From Verrucomicrobiota bacterium (GTDB taxonomy: Bacteria > Verrucomicrobiota > Verrucomicrobiia > Chthoniobacterales > UBA10450): a DNA stretch of 10,126 nt. Numbering within the stretch: position 1 is the stretch's first letter; each line of letters opens with the position of its first letter. A program made the position numbers and the translations under genes. This document shows, in pieces, positions 1-6,667 of this stretch. The stretch is taken from the NCBI GenBank assembly GCA_003218525.1, contig QHNU01000016.1:1-10126 (forward strand), in the 5' to 3' direction. Below the pieces are notes generated by a model, which saw only the letters and a list, made by a program, of their open reading frames with translations, was not told the origin of the DNA and made no database searches.

Positions 1-584
1 ACCTGGCGCTTGTCGGCACCCGCATCCGCGGTCACGTCATCGCCGTCCGGCCCGGGCATGGGATCAACGCGGAACTCGCACGGGCGATCGTTAAAGAACA
101 CGCCAAGATCGCGGCCTTATCTGTTCCTCGGTCATTTCCACCCGGAGAAGGTGGTCTCGATATCACTCAGGTCATGGAAATTCTGCCCCACCGATTTCCG
201 TTCTTAATGGTCGATCGCATTCTGGGGTTCGACGGCGAAACGAAATGCACCGGTATGAAAACCGTGACCATCAACGAACCCTATTTTACCGGCCATTTCC
301 CTGGTCATCCGGTTATGCCGGGCGTGCTCCAGGTCGAAGCCATGGCCCAAGTCGCGAGTATTTTGCTGATGAAGCTGGCGAAGAGCGCAAGCCGCATCGG
401 CTATTTCATGAGCGCGGACGAAGTGAAATTTCGCAAGCCGGTGTTTCCGGGCGACACGCTTTTCATTCACGCCGAGCTGATCAAGGCACGAAGCAATCGG
501 CTGGCGAAAGCGCATTGCAGTTGCGTTGTCAATGATGCCGTCGTTTCGGAGGGCGATCTCATGTTCACGTTCCTCGACAAATGA
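1..584 (+). CDS. lpxC-fabZ: Bifunctional LpxC/FabZ, 3' part (UDP-3-O-acyl-GlcNAc deacetylase fused to 3-hydroxyacyl-ACP dehydratase)
   Basis: The reading frame is open from the left edge (first whole codon at 3), so the gene is 5'-truncated. The first ~55 codons match the end of LpxC, with GHVIAVRPGHGIN; the His at 57-59 aligns with the catalytic His265 of E. coli LpxC. The two bases at 1-2 would finish the codon of the catalytic Asp (E. coli Asp246), 19 residues earlier. After a linker, a full FabZ hot-dog domain follows from about 174 (MEILPHRFPFLMVDRI), with the active-site His in FTGHFPGHPVMPGV (codon 294-296) and Glu 14 residues later in VEAMAQ. No stop separates the two parts and no ribosome site is evident before 174, so I read a fusion rather than a free FabZ. 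LpxC deacetylates UDP-3-O-acyl-GlcNAc, the committed lipid A step; FabZ dehydrates 3-hydroxyacyl-ACP, which competes for the same acyl donor. It overlaps lpxA by ATGA. Confidence 0.93.
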   Translation, partial: LALVGTRIRGHVIAVRPGHGINAELARAIVKEHAKIAALSVPRSFPPGEGGLDITQVMEILPHRFPFLMVDRILGFDGETKCTGMKTVTINEPYFTGHFPGHPVMPGVLQVEAMAQVASILLMKLAKSASRIGYFMSADEVKFRKPVFPGDTLFIHAELIKARSNRLAKAHCSCVVNDAVVSEGDLMFTFLDK

Positions 585-1360
585 GCGACGTCGAGATTCA
601 CCCGACCGCAATTGTCGATCCTACTGCGCAACTTGGTAACGGCACGATTATTGGTCCCTATTGCATAATCGGGCCCGATGTCGAAGTCGGTCAATCCTGT
701 TGGCTACAACATCACGTCACGCTGATGGGCCCGGTGCGGGTCGGGGCCCGGAACAAGTTCTACGCCTATTGCTCGATTGGACAGCAGACCCAGGACTTAA
801 AATACGCAGGCGAACCCACTTATCTTGAAATCGGCGACGAAAATACTTTTCGTGAATTTATGACTGTGAATCGCAGCACCAAGAGCGATGGGAAAACACA
901 GATTGCCGACCGCGGAAATTTTCTCGCCTATAGCCATATCGGGCACGATTGCATCGTTGGGGACGCTGTTGTCTTTTCGAACAACGGCACGCTCGCCGGC
1001 CACGTTCGGATCGACGATCACGCGATCATGGGTGGCCTGACCGCAGTTCATCAGTTTTGCCGTATCGGGCGCTTTGCCATCACCGGCGGTTGCTCCAAAA
1101 TCGTACAGGACGTTCCACCATTCATGATCGCGGACGGTAATCCTGCCGAAATTCGTGGAGTCAATTTGGTGGGGCTCGAGCGCAATGGTTTCGCGCCTGA
1201 AAGCGTGAAAGCGATTAAGGAAGCCTTTCGTCTGATTTATCGTTCAAAACTCAATACCCAACAGGCGCTGGAGGCCGTCCGCAACGAAATCGCGCCTTGC
1301 CCGGAGATCGCGCAAATCATCGACTTTATCGAGACGACCGAGCGCGGCATCATTCGCTAG
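581..1360 (+). CDS. lpxA: Acyl-[ACP]-UDP-N-acetylglucosamine O-acyltransferase LpxA
   Basis: The 259-residue product has the usual LpxA length (E. coli 262). It catalyses the first lipid A step in the cytoplasm, moving a 3-hydroxyacyl chain from ACP to the 3-OH of UDP-GlcNAc. Hexapeptide repeats of the left-handed beta-helix fill residues 1-185 (IHPTAIVDPTAQLGNG, IIGPYCIIGPDVEVG). His122 in IGHDC aligns with the catalytic His125 of E. coli; His141 (LAGHV) and His157 (AVHQFC) align with His144 and His160. The C-terminal helical domain carries the NLVGLERNGF motif. Gly170 aligns with Gly173 of E. coli, the acyl-chain 'ruler' residue, which suggests room for a long chain of about C14; this is inference. 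The start codon overlaps the stop of lpxC-fabZ (ATGA) and no Shine-Dalgarno is visible, so translational coupling is likely. This guarantees that LpxA and LpxC/FabZ are made together. Confidence 0.97.
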   Translation: MSDVEIHPTAIVDPTAQLGNGTIIGPYCIIGPDVEVGQSCWLQHHVTLMGPVRVGARNKFYAYCSIGQQTQDLKYAGEPTYLEIGDENTFREFMTVNRSTKSDGKTQIADRGNFLAYSHIGHDCIVGDAVVFSNNGTLAGHVRIDDHAIMGGLTAVHQFCRIGRFAITGGCSKIVQDVPPFMIADGNPAEIRGVNLVGLERNGFAPESVKAIKEAFRLIYRSKLNTQQALEAVRNEIAPCPEIAQIIDFIETTERGIIR

Positions 1361-1434
1361 CCTCTCTCCGAATACCGAATCCTTCCGTCAGGCTCGCCCA
1401 AGAACGGAAAACGACCGCAAGCAGCGCCTGTCAT

Positions 1435-2235
1435 CTAGAATCTCAGTCTCAATCCGTCGTAAGCGATCCGGGTGCGCGGGGGCAGCCGCTTCTCGTAAGC
1501 CTGCGCGAGCTCGTGCGCGATGTGAGTGAAGTATGTCTGTGCCGGTTTTATCCGGCCGGCGACCTCAAGGGCTTGTCCGACACTCAAATGAGTCGGATGC
1601 GGTTTTTCCCGCAGCGCATCGATAATCAGACACTCCACACCGGAAATTTTTTGCGCGATTTTGTCCGGGATCGCGCTGCAATCGCTGAGATAAGCTATGA
1701 GATTGCGATCGCCTCGGGTGAAGAGATATCCGCTCACCTCGGAGTCGCCATGCGGAACCGGCAAAGGCGTAAGCTGCGTCTTGCCCAGAAGAAACGAGCC
1801 GCTCACAACGTGCGGCTCCGGTTTCAAATAGCCGGGAAACGGATTTGTCGCTTCAAATGCAAATTTAAAAACGCGCCGCAAATCCGTCATCGTCTCTGCT
1901 GAGGCGTAAACCGGCATCGATCCACGTTTCCAGGAAAAGCGACGCAGATCGTCGAAACCCATGATGTGATCGGTATGTGAATGGGTGAAAACGACGGCAT
2001 CCACGCGTCGGATATTTTCCCGCAGTGCCTGCGTCCGAAAATCAGTTCCGGTGTCAACGACAAAAGCCATTTCCGGTGTTTGAATATAGATGGAGGAGCG
2101 AAGGCGTTTATCCCGCGGGTCGTCTGAACGGCAAACAGCGCAATCGCAGCCGATCATCGGGACGCCCTGGGAAGTACCCGTGCCAAGAAAAGTGAGTGCG
2201 AGTTCGGAGTTGAGGCTGGCGGATGGCGTTGGCAA
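1435..2235 (-). CDS. MBL-fold metallo-hydrolase, PhnP-like
   Basis: The 266-residue protein is a metallo-beta-lactamase fold hydrolase. It starts with the beta-strand ELALTFLGTGTSQGVP (residues 11-26), then a GCDCAVC motif (Cys30, Cys32, Cys35) that in PhnP and its relatives helps bind a structural zinc. The catalytic metal motif HSHTDH is at 85-90, with further likely ligands His162 (PHGDS), Asp185 (LSDCS) and His238 (FTHIAH). PhnP itself is a phosphoribosyl cyclic phosphodiesterase of phosphonate breakdown, but no phn genes are near, so the substrate here is unknown. A general phosphodiesterase or an RNA/nucleotide-processing role is possible. The start is a TTG at 2235. It is chosen because the upstream frame soon meets a stop, GAGAG lies about 10 bases before it, and the family homology begins only a few residues in. 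It converges on lpxA and diverges from recN with a 44-base gap. Confidence 0.9.
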   Translation of the reverse strand: MPTPSASLNSELALTFLGTGTSQGVPMIGCDCAVCRSDDPRDKRLRSSIYIQTPEMAFVVDTGTDFRTQALRENIRRVDAVVFTHSHTDHIMGFDDLRRFSWKRGSMPVYASAETMTDLRRVFKFAFEATNPFPGYLKPEPHVVSGSFLLGKTQLTPLPVPHGDSEVSGYLFTRGDRNLIAYLSDCSAIPDKIAQKISGVECLIIDALREKPHPTHLSVGQALEVAGRIKPAQTYFTHIAHELAQAYEKRLPPRTRIAYDGLRLRF

Positions 2236-2240
2236 GCTCG

Positions 2241-2272
2241 AACTCTCAACTCTTCACTTTACACTCTCAACT
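2241..2272. repeat. Short direct repeat in the divergent MBL/recN spacer
   Basis: The 10-mer ACTCTCAACT occurs at 2242-2251 and again, exactly, at 2263-2272, giving a 21-base period. The sequence between them (CTTCACTTTAC) is of the same CT/CA-rich type. It fills most of the 44 bases between the two start codons, so it must overlap promoter or operator DNA. Read on the minus strand it supplies the GAGAG that may serve the MBL gene as a ribosome site. It could be a degenerate copy of a dispersed low-complexity intergenic repeat or a pair of protein-binding half sites; the sequence alone does not decide. Confidence 0.5.
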
Positions 2273-2279
2273 GTCGCCC

Positions 2280-3974
2280 ATGGCCACGACTCTGAATTTG
2301 TTGCGAATTAAGAACGTCGCCCTGGTCGAGGATCTCGAGTGGAAGCTGGCACCGGGTTTCACTGCCATCACTGGCGAGACGGGTGCTGGCAAATCGATCG
2401 TTATTGGAGCGCTGCAACTTTTGCTCGGCGAACGTGCCGATAAATCGCTTATTCGCACCGGCGCGGACACCGGCACAGTCGAGGCGGTGTTTAACGGCGA
2501 TGACTTGGAAAGATTGAATGCGCGCTTGGAGGAAGCCGGCGTCGAGGCGTGCGATAACGATCTGATTTTGAAGCGCAGTTTGTCAGTTTCCGGCGTGAAC
2601 CGGCAATTCATCAACGGTTCGCCGACAATACTCGCAAATTTGAAGAGCCTCGGCGACGACTTAGTGGATCTGCACGGACCGCACGACCACCAATCGCTTC
2701 TTTCGCCAGACCGGCAGCTGGACCTGGTTGATGCCTTCGCTGACGCGAAACCTGCGCGGGAGAGGTTCGCAACAATTTACCGGCTCCTGCGCGCACTCGA
2801 AGAAGAGCACGCGGCGCTGAACACCGCCGAAGCGGCCCGCGAACAAGAGCTCGATTTGCTGCGGCATCAGATCAACGAGATCACGGCGGCCAAATTAGAC
2901 TCAGAGGAAGAAGCCGAAATCGAAGCCCGCTATCGGCGAGCAAGTAATAGTAAGCGTTTAATCGAAATCGCGTCGGCCGCAGCGACGCGGTTGTCAGAGG
3001 CGGATGATGCAATCCTGAGCCAATTAGGTGAAACGCAGAGGCTCTTACACGAGCTAGAAATATTGGATCCCGCGATGGTGACGACGGTGAAGGCCCATCA
3101 AGCGGCGGTTATCGAACTCACTGAAATCGCGCGCGAATTGAGTCGTTACGCGGAGAATCTCGACCTTGATCCGGTGCAGCTAGCCGCACTTGAAGAGCGG
3201 GTTTCGCTGTTCGAAACGTTGAAACGCAAATACGGCGGAACGATTCCAGAGATCATCGCATTTGGAGAGCGCGCCGCCGAACGAATACGTAAAATCGAAG
3301 GCCGCGACGAAGAGTTGCTGCAGCTGGCTTCGGAAATTGAACGGCAACGCGCAGAATTGAAAAAGGCTGGCGAGGCGCTGCGGAAATTACGTGCCAGGGC
3401 TGCTCCCAAGCTTTCCCAAGTGGTTGGTGAGAATCTGCGCGATCTCGGATTCAAGCGATCGGAATTCGAGGCGCAATTGCGTGACCTGGAAAATCCGCGC
3501 TCGTCCGGGTGGGATGCGATCGAATTGCTTTTTTCGCCAAATCCGGGCGAGCCGTTGAAGCCGCTGCGCGCGATCGCGTCCAGCGGCGAGATCTCGCGTT
3601 TAATGCTCGCAATCAAATCTGCGCTTGCCGCCCAGGACTCGGTGCCATTGCTCGTCTTTGACGAGATTGACGCGAACGTGGGCGGCGAAATTGCGCATTC
3701 GGTCGGCAGGCGAATGCGAGAACTTGGCGCACAGCACCAAGTGCTTTGCATCACCCATTTACCGCAGGTCGCGGCGGCAGCGAGCTCGCACTTCGTCGTG
3801 ACAAAAGAGGTTTTAAAGGGCCGAACGTTCTCGCAGCTGCGCGAACTCAGCGGCAAAACAAGGCGGGAAGAAATTGCTCGTATGCTCGGCGGCCAAAGCG
3901 AGGAGGCCATGCGGCTCGCTGCGACAATGTTAGGTGAAAAGATCGGTGAGGGCGTCGGGCGACATCCGCGCTAA
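2280..3974 (+). CDS. recN: DNA repair protein RecN
   Basis: The 564-residue product matches the length of RecN (E. coli 553), an SMC-like ATPase that acts in recombinational repair of double-strand breaks. The N-terminal ATPase half has Walker A GETGAGKS (residues 32-39) and the RecN block VDLHGPHDHQSLL (129-141). A long charged, Glu/Arg-rich coiled-coil middle follows, about residues 160-390. The C-terminal half has the ABC signature SSGEISRLMLAIKSAL (Ser435-Gly436-Glu437), Walker B LLVFDEID (Asp461, Glu462) and the ITHLPQVAA switch. I place the start at ATG 2280 because homology begins at LNLLRIKNVALVEDLEW. An in-frame ATG at 2223 would add 19 residues encoded by the direct repeat and by DNA opposite the MBL gene, which is unlikely. 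No clear Shine-Dalgarno precedes 2280. The next gene starts 9 bases after its stop, so co-transcription is likely. No LexA-type box is obvious. Confidence 0.96.
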   Translation: MATTLNLLRIKNVALVEDLEWKLAPGFTAITGETGAGKSIVIGALQLLLGERADKSLIRTGADTGTVEAVFNGDDLERLNARLEEAGVEACDNDLILKRSLSVSGVNRQFINGSPTILANLKSLGDDLVDLHGPHDHQSLLSPDRQLDLVDAFADAKPARERFATIYRLLRALEEEHAALNTAEAAREQELDLLRHQINEITAAKLDSEEEAEIEARYRRASNSKRLIEIASAAATRLSEADDAILSQLGETQRLLHELEILDPAMVTTVKAHQAAVIELTEIARELSRYAENLDLDPVQLAALEERVSLFETLKRKYGGTIPEIIAFGERAAERIRKIEGRDEELLQLASEIERQRAELKKAGEALRKLRARAAPKLSQVVGENLRDLGFKRSEFEAQLRDLENPRSSGWDAIELLFSPNPGEPLKPLRAIASSGEISRLMLAIKSALAAQDSVPLLVFDEIDANVGGEIAHSVGRRMRELGAQHQVLCITHLPQVAAAASSHFVVTKEVLKGRTFSQLRELSGKTRREEIARMLGGQSEEAMRLAATMLGEKIGEGVGRHPR

Positions 3975-3983
3975 ACATTTGCC

Positions 3984-5312
3984 GTGTTGAACTACATTTG
4001 GCTCGCGCTCGTCCTTCTGGCCGTGGCCATCAGCGGCTGGAACGATCGTTGGAAAGAGTTAACAGATGGCGCGTTCGACGGCGCAAAAACGGCCGTCACC
4101 ATTGCGCTTGGACTGATTGGCGTCATGGCGCTATGGCTGGGGGTAATGCGTTTGGCCGAGCGCGCTGGGCTGGTCCAAAAAATTGCGCGCGCCTTGCGCC
4201 CGGTGATGCAACGGCTGTTTCCTGATGTGCCGGACGATCATCCGGCGATGGGGACGATGCTGATGAACATGGCTGCGAACATGCTCGGCTTGGGCAACGC
4301 CGCAACGCCACTCGGTTTGCGCGCGATGCGCGATCTGGAAGCACTCAATCCACATCCAGGGATCGCGACCAATGCGATGTGTACGTTCCTCGCCATCAAC
4401 ACGGCCTCAGTGCAGTTAATCCCGACGACAGCGATCGCGATTCTGGTCGCGGCGGGCTCTACCAGACCGACGGCGATCGTCGGCACGGCCTTGCTCGCCA
4501 CCTTATGCGCGGCGACGGCCGCCATTATCGGAGTGAAGACTCTCGAAAAGTTTCCGTGGTTCGCGGTCAGAACTCAGATGGAAACGGCCGCGAGCAGGGA
4601 GCCGACGGCGCCCGAAGCCGCTGTGGTGCTGGCAACACCGGAGCTTCCAGTTGTGCCACACCGAGCTTCGTGGCTGGGTTTGACCGCGACCATTGCGCTG
4701 CTGCTTTTTTTTGCGCTGGTCTTTGTGCGCATGGTCTGGCCGCAACTTTTCAGCCGGCCGATTGCAAGTGACGCAAATCTTTTCATCCGCAGCGTCAACG
4801 CCCTTTCGCTCCTGGCAATTCCATTTCTCCTCAGTTTTTTCCCAGTCTACGCGTCTACGCGCGGGGTGAAGGTTTATGAGGAATTTGTCGAAGGTGCTAA
4901 GGAAGGCTTTAACGTCATTCTTCGGATCATTCCGTTTCTGGTGGCCATGCTGGTGGCGATAGGGATGTTTAAAGGTGCCGGTGGTATCGATTTGCTCACC
5001 CGATTATTAACGCCGGTGCTGGCGCCACTCCATTTTCCCCCGGATCTCCTGCCGCTCGCGCTGATGCGCCCTTTAAGCGGAAGTGCGACGCTCGCCTTGC
5101 TGGCGGATATCGTCCATCGACTCGGGCCGGACAATATCGTGAGTCTGATGGCAGCGACGATTTATGGAAGCACCGAGACCACCTTTTACGTGGCGGCGGT
5201 TTATTTCGGCTCAGTCGGGGTAAAGCAGACGCGCCACGCGATTCCGGCTGGTCTGCTCGCGGACCTCGTTGGTGTAGTGGCATCCGTGGCGATTTGTCGC
5301 GCCGTCCTTTGA
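3984..5312 (+). CDS. SpmA-SpmB fusion, nucleoside-recognition (Gate) domain membrane protein
   Basis: One 442-residue frame carries two proteins that are separate in Bacillus. Residues 1-~195 match SpmA: MLNYIWLALVLLAVAISG, then RPVMQRLFPDVPDDHPAMG and MLGLGNAATPLGLRAM (Gly104-Asn105), then FLAINTASVQLIPTTAIAIL. After a linker rich in Ala, Pro and Glu (about 196-225), residues ~230-442 match SpmB, with EGAKEGFNVILRIIPFLVAM, MRPLSGSATLALLADI (361-376) and YGSTETTFYVAAVYFG (394-409). Several hydrophobic spans mark it as an inner-membrane protein. In Bacillus SpmA and SpmB are needed for spore core dehydration; fused or unfused homologues in non-sporulating Gram-negatives have no settled function, and transport of a small solute is a guess. 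The start is GTG at 3984, with the adjacent TTG as an alternative; no strong ribosome site is seen. It follows recN by 9 bases. Confidence 0.93.
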   Translation: MLNYIWLALVLLAVAISGWNDRWKELTDGAFDGAKTAVTIALGLIGVMALWLGVMRLAERAGLVQKIARALRPVMQRLFPDVPDDHPAMGTMLMNMAANMLGLGNAATPLGLRAMRDLEALNPHPGIATNAMCTFLAINTASVQLIPTTAIAILVAAGSTRPTAIVGTALLATLCAATAAIIGVKTLEKFPWFAVRTQMETAASREPTAPEAAVVLATPELPVVPHRASWLGLTATIALLLFFALVFVRMVWPQLFSRPIASDANLFIRSVNALSLLAIPFLLSFFPVYASTRGVKVYEEFVEGAKEGFNVILRIIPFLVAMLVAIGMFKGAGGIDLLTRLLTPVLAPLHFPPDLLPLALMRPLSGSATLALLADIVHRLGPDNIVSLMAATIYGSTETTFYVAAVYFGSVGVKQTRHAIPAGLLADLVGVVASVAICRAVL

Positions 5313-5317
5313 GGCCA

Positions 5318-5339
5318 CTGCCGCTGAGGACAGCGGCAG
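5318..5339. repeat. Perfect 9-bp inverted repeat with 4-base loop
   Basis: CTGCCGCTG at 5318-5326 pairs perfectly with CAGCGGCAG at 5331-5339 around the loop AGGA. It begins only 6 bases after the stop codon of the spmA-spmB fusion. There is no T-run after the stem, so it is not a classic intrinsic terminator. It could end or stabilise the upstream transcript, or be a REP-like dispersed element; copies elsewhere in the genome would decide. Confidence 0.7.
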
Positions 5340-5352
5340 CTACAAGCCGGAG

Positions 5353-5430
5353 ATGAGAGAAATCGCCGAATTGAATTTTTCCCTCGCCAGCGCGCCGAAG
5401 CTTTTTCTATCGTCGAAAATTCGTACATGA
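5353..5430 (+). CDS. Possible 25-codon upstream ORF overlapping the reductase start
   Basis: ATG 5353 opens a 25-codon frame (MREIAELNFSLASAPKLFLS and five more residues) whose TGA at 5428-5430 overlaps the ATG of the next gene as ATGA. Such an overlap is typical of translational coupling, and the reductase itself has no visible ribosome site. Against it, the only purine-rich stretch, GGAG at 5349-5352, directly abuts the ATG, which is too close for a normal Shine-Dalgarno. A short frame like this can arise by chance. I recognise no family. If real, it would act as a leader peptide coupling translation into the reductase gene. Confidence 0.2.
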   Translation: MREIAELNFSLASAPKLFLSSKIRT

Positions 5431-6608
5431 TTCAGCGCGACTATCTTGTCATCGGCGCCGGGATCGGGGGGGCGAGCGTTTGTGAAGCAATTCGAAAGCA
5501 CGACAAACGCAGCACCCTGACCTTGGTTGGGGCGGAGTCTTTGCCACCATACAAACGCTGGCTGCTTTCGAAGACATTTCTGCGCGAAAAAAAGGTGGTG
5601 CCTAAGAAGCTGGCACATCTGGACGAAAATTGGTATCGAGCGCATAAGATCGACGCCCGATTCGCCACCGTGGTAACGCAGCTCAACATCGACCGGCGAG
5701 TGGCGGTCCTCGGAAACGGCGAGAGCATTGAATTCAAGAAAGCGTGCCTGGCCATGGGCAGCCGCCCGGTTCGGCCGCCCGTCGCGGGCGTGGGGCTCGG
5801 CAATGTGATTTATCTGCGCACAATGCGCGACGGATTTGCACTGAGAGAAATGGCCGAACACGAAAAGAACGTGATGGTGGTCGGGGGCGGCCTACTGGCC
5901 TGTGAAACCGCCGCGAGTCTGCGACGAACAAAACTGAAGGTGAGTATCATGCACCGCCACTCGATGCTCTTGAATCGCTATCTCGATCCAGAAACAGGGG
6001 CGTGGTTGACTGGCTATTTTGCCAAGAACGGGGTGATCCTGCTGATGGACGAAAGTTTGAACGGTTTCGAAGGCAAGACGGTTTTGCGCAATGTCCAGAC
6101 CAAGAGCGGAAATCGCGTCGCTGCTGGGCTGGCTGTCGTTGCATGCGGCGCTGAGCCGAATCTCGATCTCGTGCGCAATACTCCGCTATCGGGACCGCTC
6201 GGCTCGCCGGTTACCGAATATCTGGAGACCGAGGAGAAAGGAATCTATGCGATTGGCGATCTCGCGTTTTATCCGGACCGGCTGATGGGTGGTATGCGAC
6301 GGCAAACACACTGGGAAAATTCGCGGGCGCAGGGACTTGTCGCCGGCGCAAACATGACTGGAAAGAAACGGATACGTTACGAGCAACTCCCATATTTTTG
6401 GACGGAAATGTTTGATTTGCGCTTGGATTTTATCGGGGATTTCACGCTGCAGCCAACGCGCGTCGATCTGAGAGGGTCGCATGCAAAGAAGAAATTCAGC
6501 GCTCGTTATTATCAGGGCGAAAAATTACGCGGGATTTTGCTTTCGAACGCAACGCCGAAAGATATCGAGGCGGCAAAAGCCCAATTACGACAGGCGCTTG
6601 GGAAGTAA
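5427..6608 (+). CDS. FAD-dependent pyridine nucleotide-disulphide-type oxidoreductase (ferredoxin-reductase/AIF-like)
   Basis: The 393-residue cytoplasmic flavoprotein has two Rossmann motifs. The FAD motif VIGAGIGGAS is at residues 8-17; the NAD(P)H motif VVGGGLLACETAASL is at 151-165. A second FAD contact, YAIGDLAF, is at 274-281 (Asp278). PYKRWLLSK (41-49) corresponds to the PYxRPPLSK block of BphA4/rubredoxin- and ferredoxin-reductase types. The C-terminal half has HWENSRAQG (295-303) and YFWTEMFDLRLDFIG (323-337), both typical of that group and of apoptosis-inducing-factor relatives. It therefore probably passes electrons from NAD(P)H through FAD to a small iron-sulphur or other acceptor; the partner is not in this window. 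No CxxC disulphide pair is visible at the glutathione-reductase position. It starts 114 bases after the spmA-spmB stop, so it may have its own promoter, and it is followed by a terminator-like hairpin. Confidence 0.88.
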   Translation: MIQRDYLVIGAGIGGASVCEAIRKHDKRSTLTLVGAESLPPYKRWLLSKTFLREKKVVPKKLAHLDENWYRAHKIDARFATVVTQLNIDRRVAVLGNGESIEFKKACLAMGSRPVRPPVAGVGLGNVIYLRTMRDGFALREMAEHEKNVMVVGGGLLACETAASLRRTKLKVSIMHRHSMLLNRYLDPETGAWLTGYFAKNGVILLMDESLNGFEGKTVLRNVQTKSGNRVAAGLAVVACGAEPNLDLVRNTPLSGPLGSPVTEYLETEEKGIYAIGDLAFYPDRLMGGMRRQTHWENSRAQGLVAGANMTGKKRIRYEQLPYFWTEMFDLRLDFIGDFTLQPTRVDLRGSHAKKKFSARYYQGEKLRGILLSNATPKDIEAAKAQLRQALGK

Positions 6609-6647
6609 AAAAAATCCCGAATAGCGCTGACGGCCTCGGAGGGAGCG

Positions 6648-6665
6648 GCACGGAGCGTGCTTTTT
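6648..6665 (+). terminator. Candidate intrinsic terminator after the flavoprotein gene
   Basis: GCACG (6648-6652) pairs with CGTGC (6656-6660) around a GAG loop, followed directly by TTTTT (6661-6665). The stem is short (5 bp) but GC-rich, and it stands 40 bases past the stop at 6608. It would end the transcript coming from recN or from the flavoprotein and separate it from the pilT unit. It is a weak candidate because of stem length. Confidence 0.45.
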
Positions 6666-6667
6666 GA

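Noticed and set aside
204..611. 135-codon minus-strand ORF opposite FabZ
   Set aside because: FabZ on the plus strand has its catalytic motif and coupling to lpxA; the antisense product is His/Arg-rich with no motif.
1383..1409. Inverted repeat TTCCGT/ACGGAA between convergent lpxA and the MBL gene as a two-way terminator
   Set aside because: The stem is only 6 bp with a 15-base loop and no T-run on either side; it is within chance expectation.
2223..2279. Upstream in-frame ATG extending RecN by 19 residues
   Set aside because: The added residues come from the intergenic repeat and DNA opposite the MBL gene, while RecN homology starts just after ATG 2280.
3146..3910. 254-codon minus-strand ORF
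   Set aside because: It is entirely opposite the recN coiled-coil and ATPase region, is Ser/Arg-rich and has no domain pattern; it is a shadow of a GC-rich gene.
5340..5861. 173-codon minus-strand ORF
   Set aside because: It lies opposite the clearly coding flavoprotein N-terminus and its spacer, with no recognisable motif.
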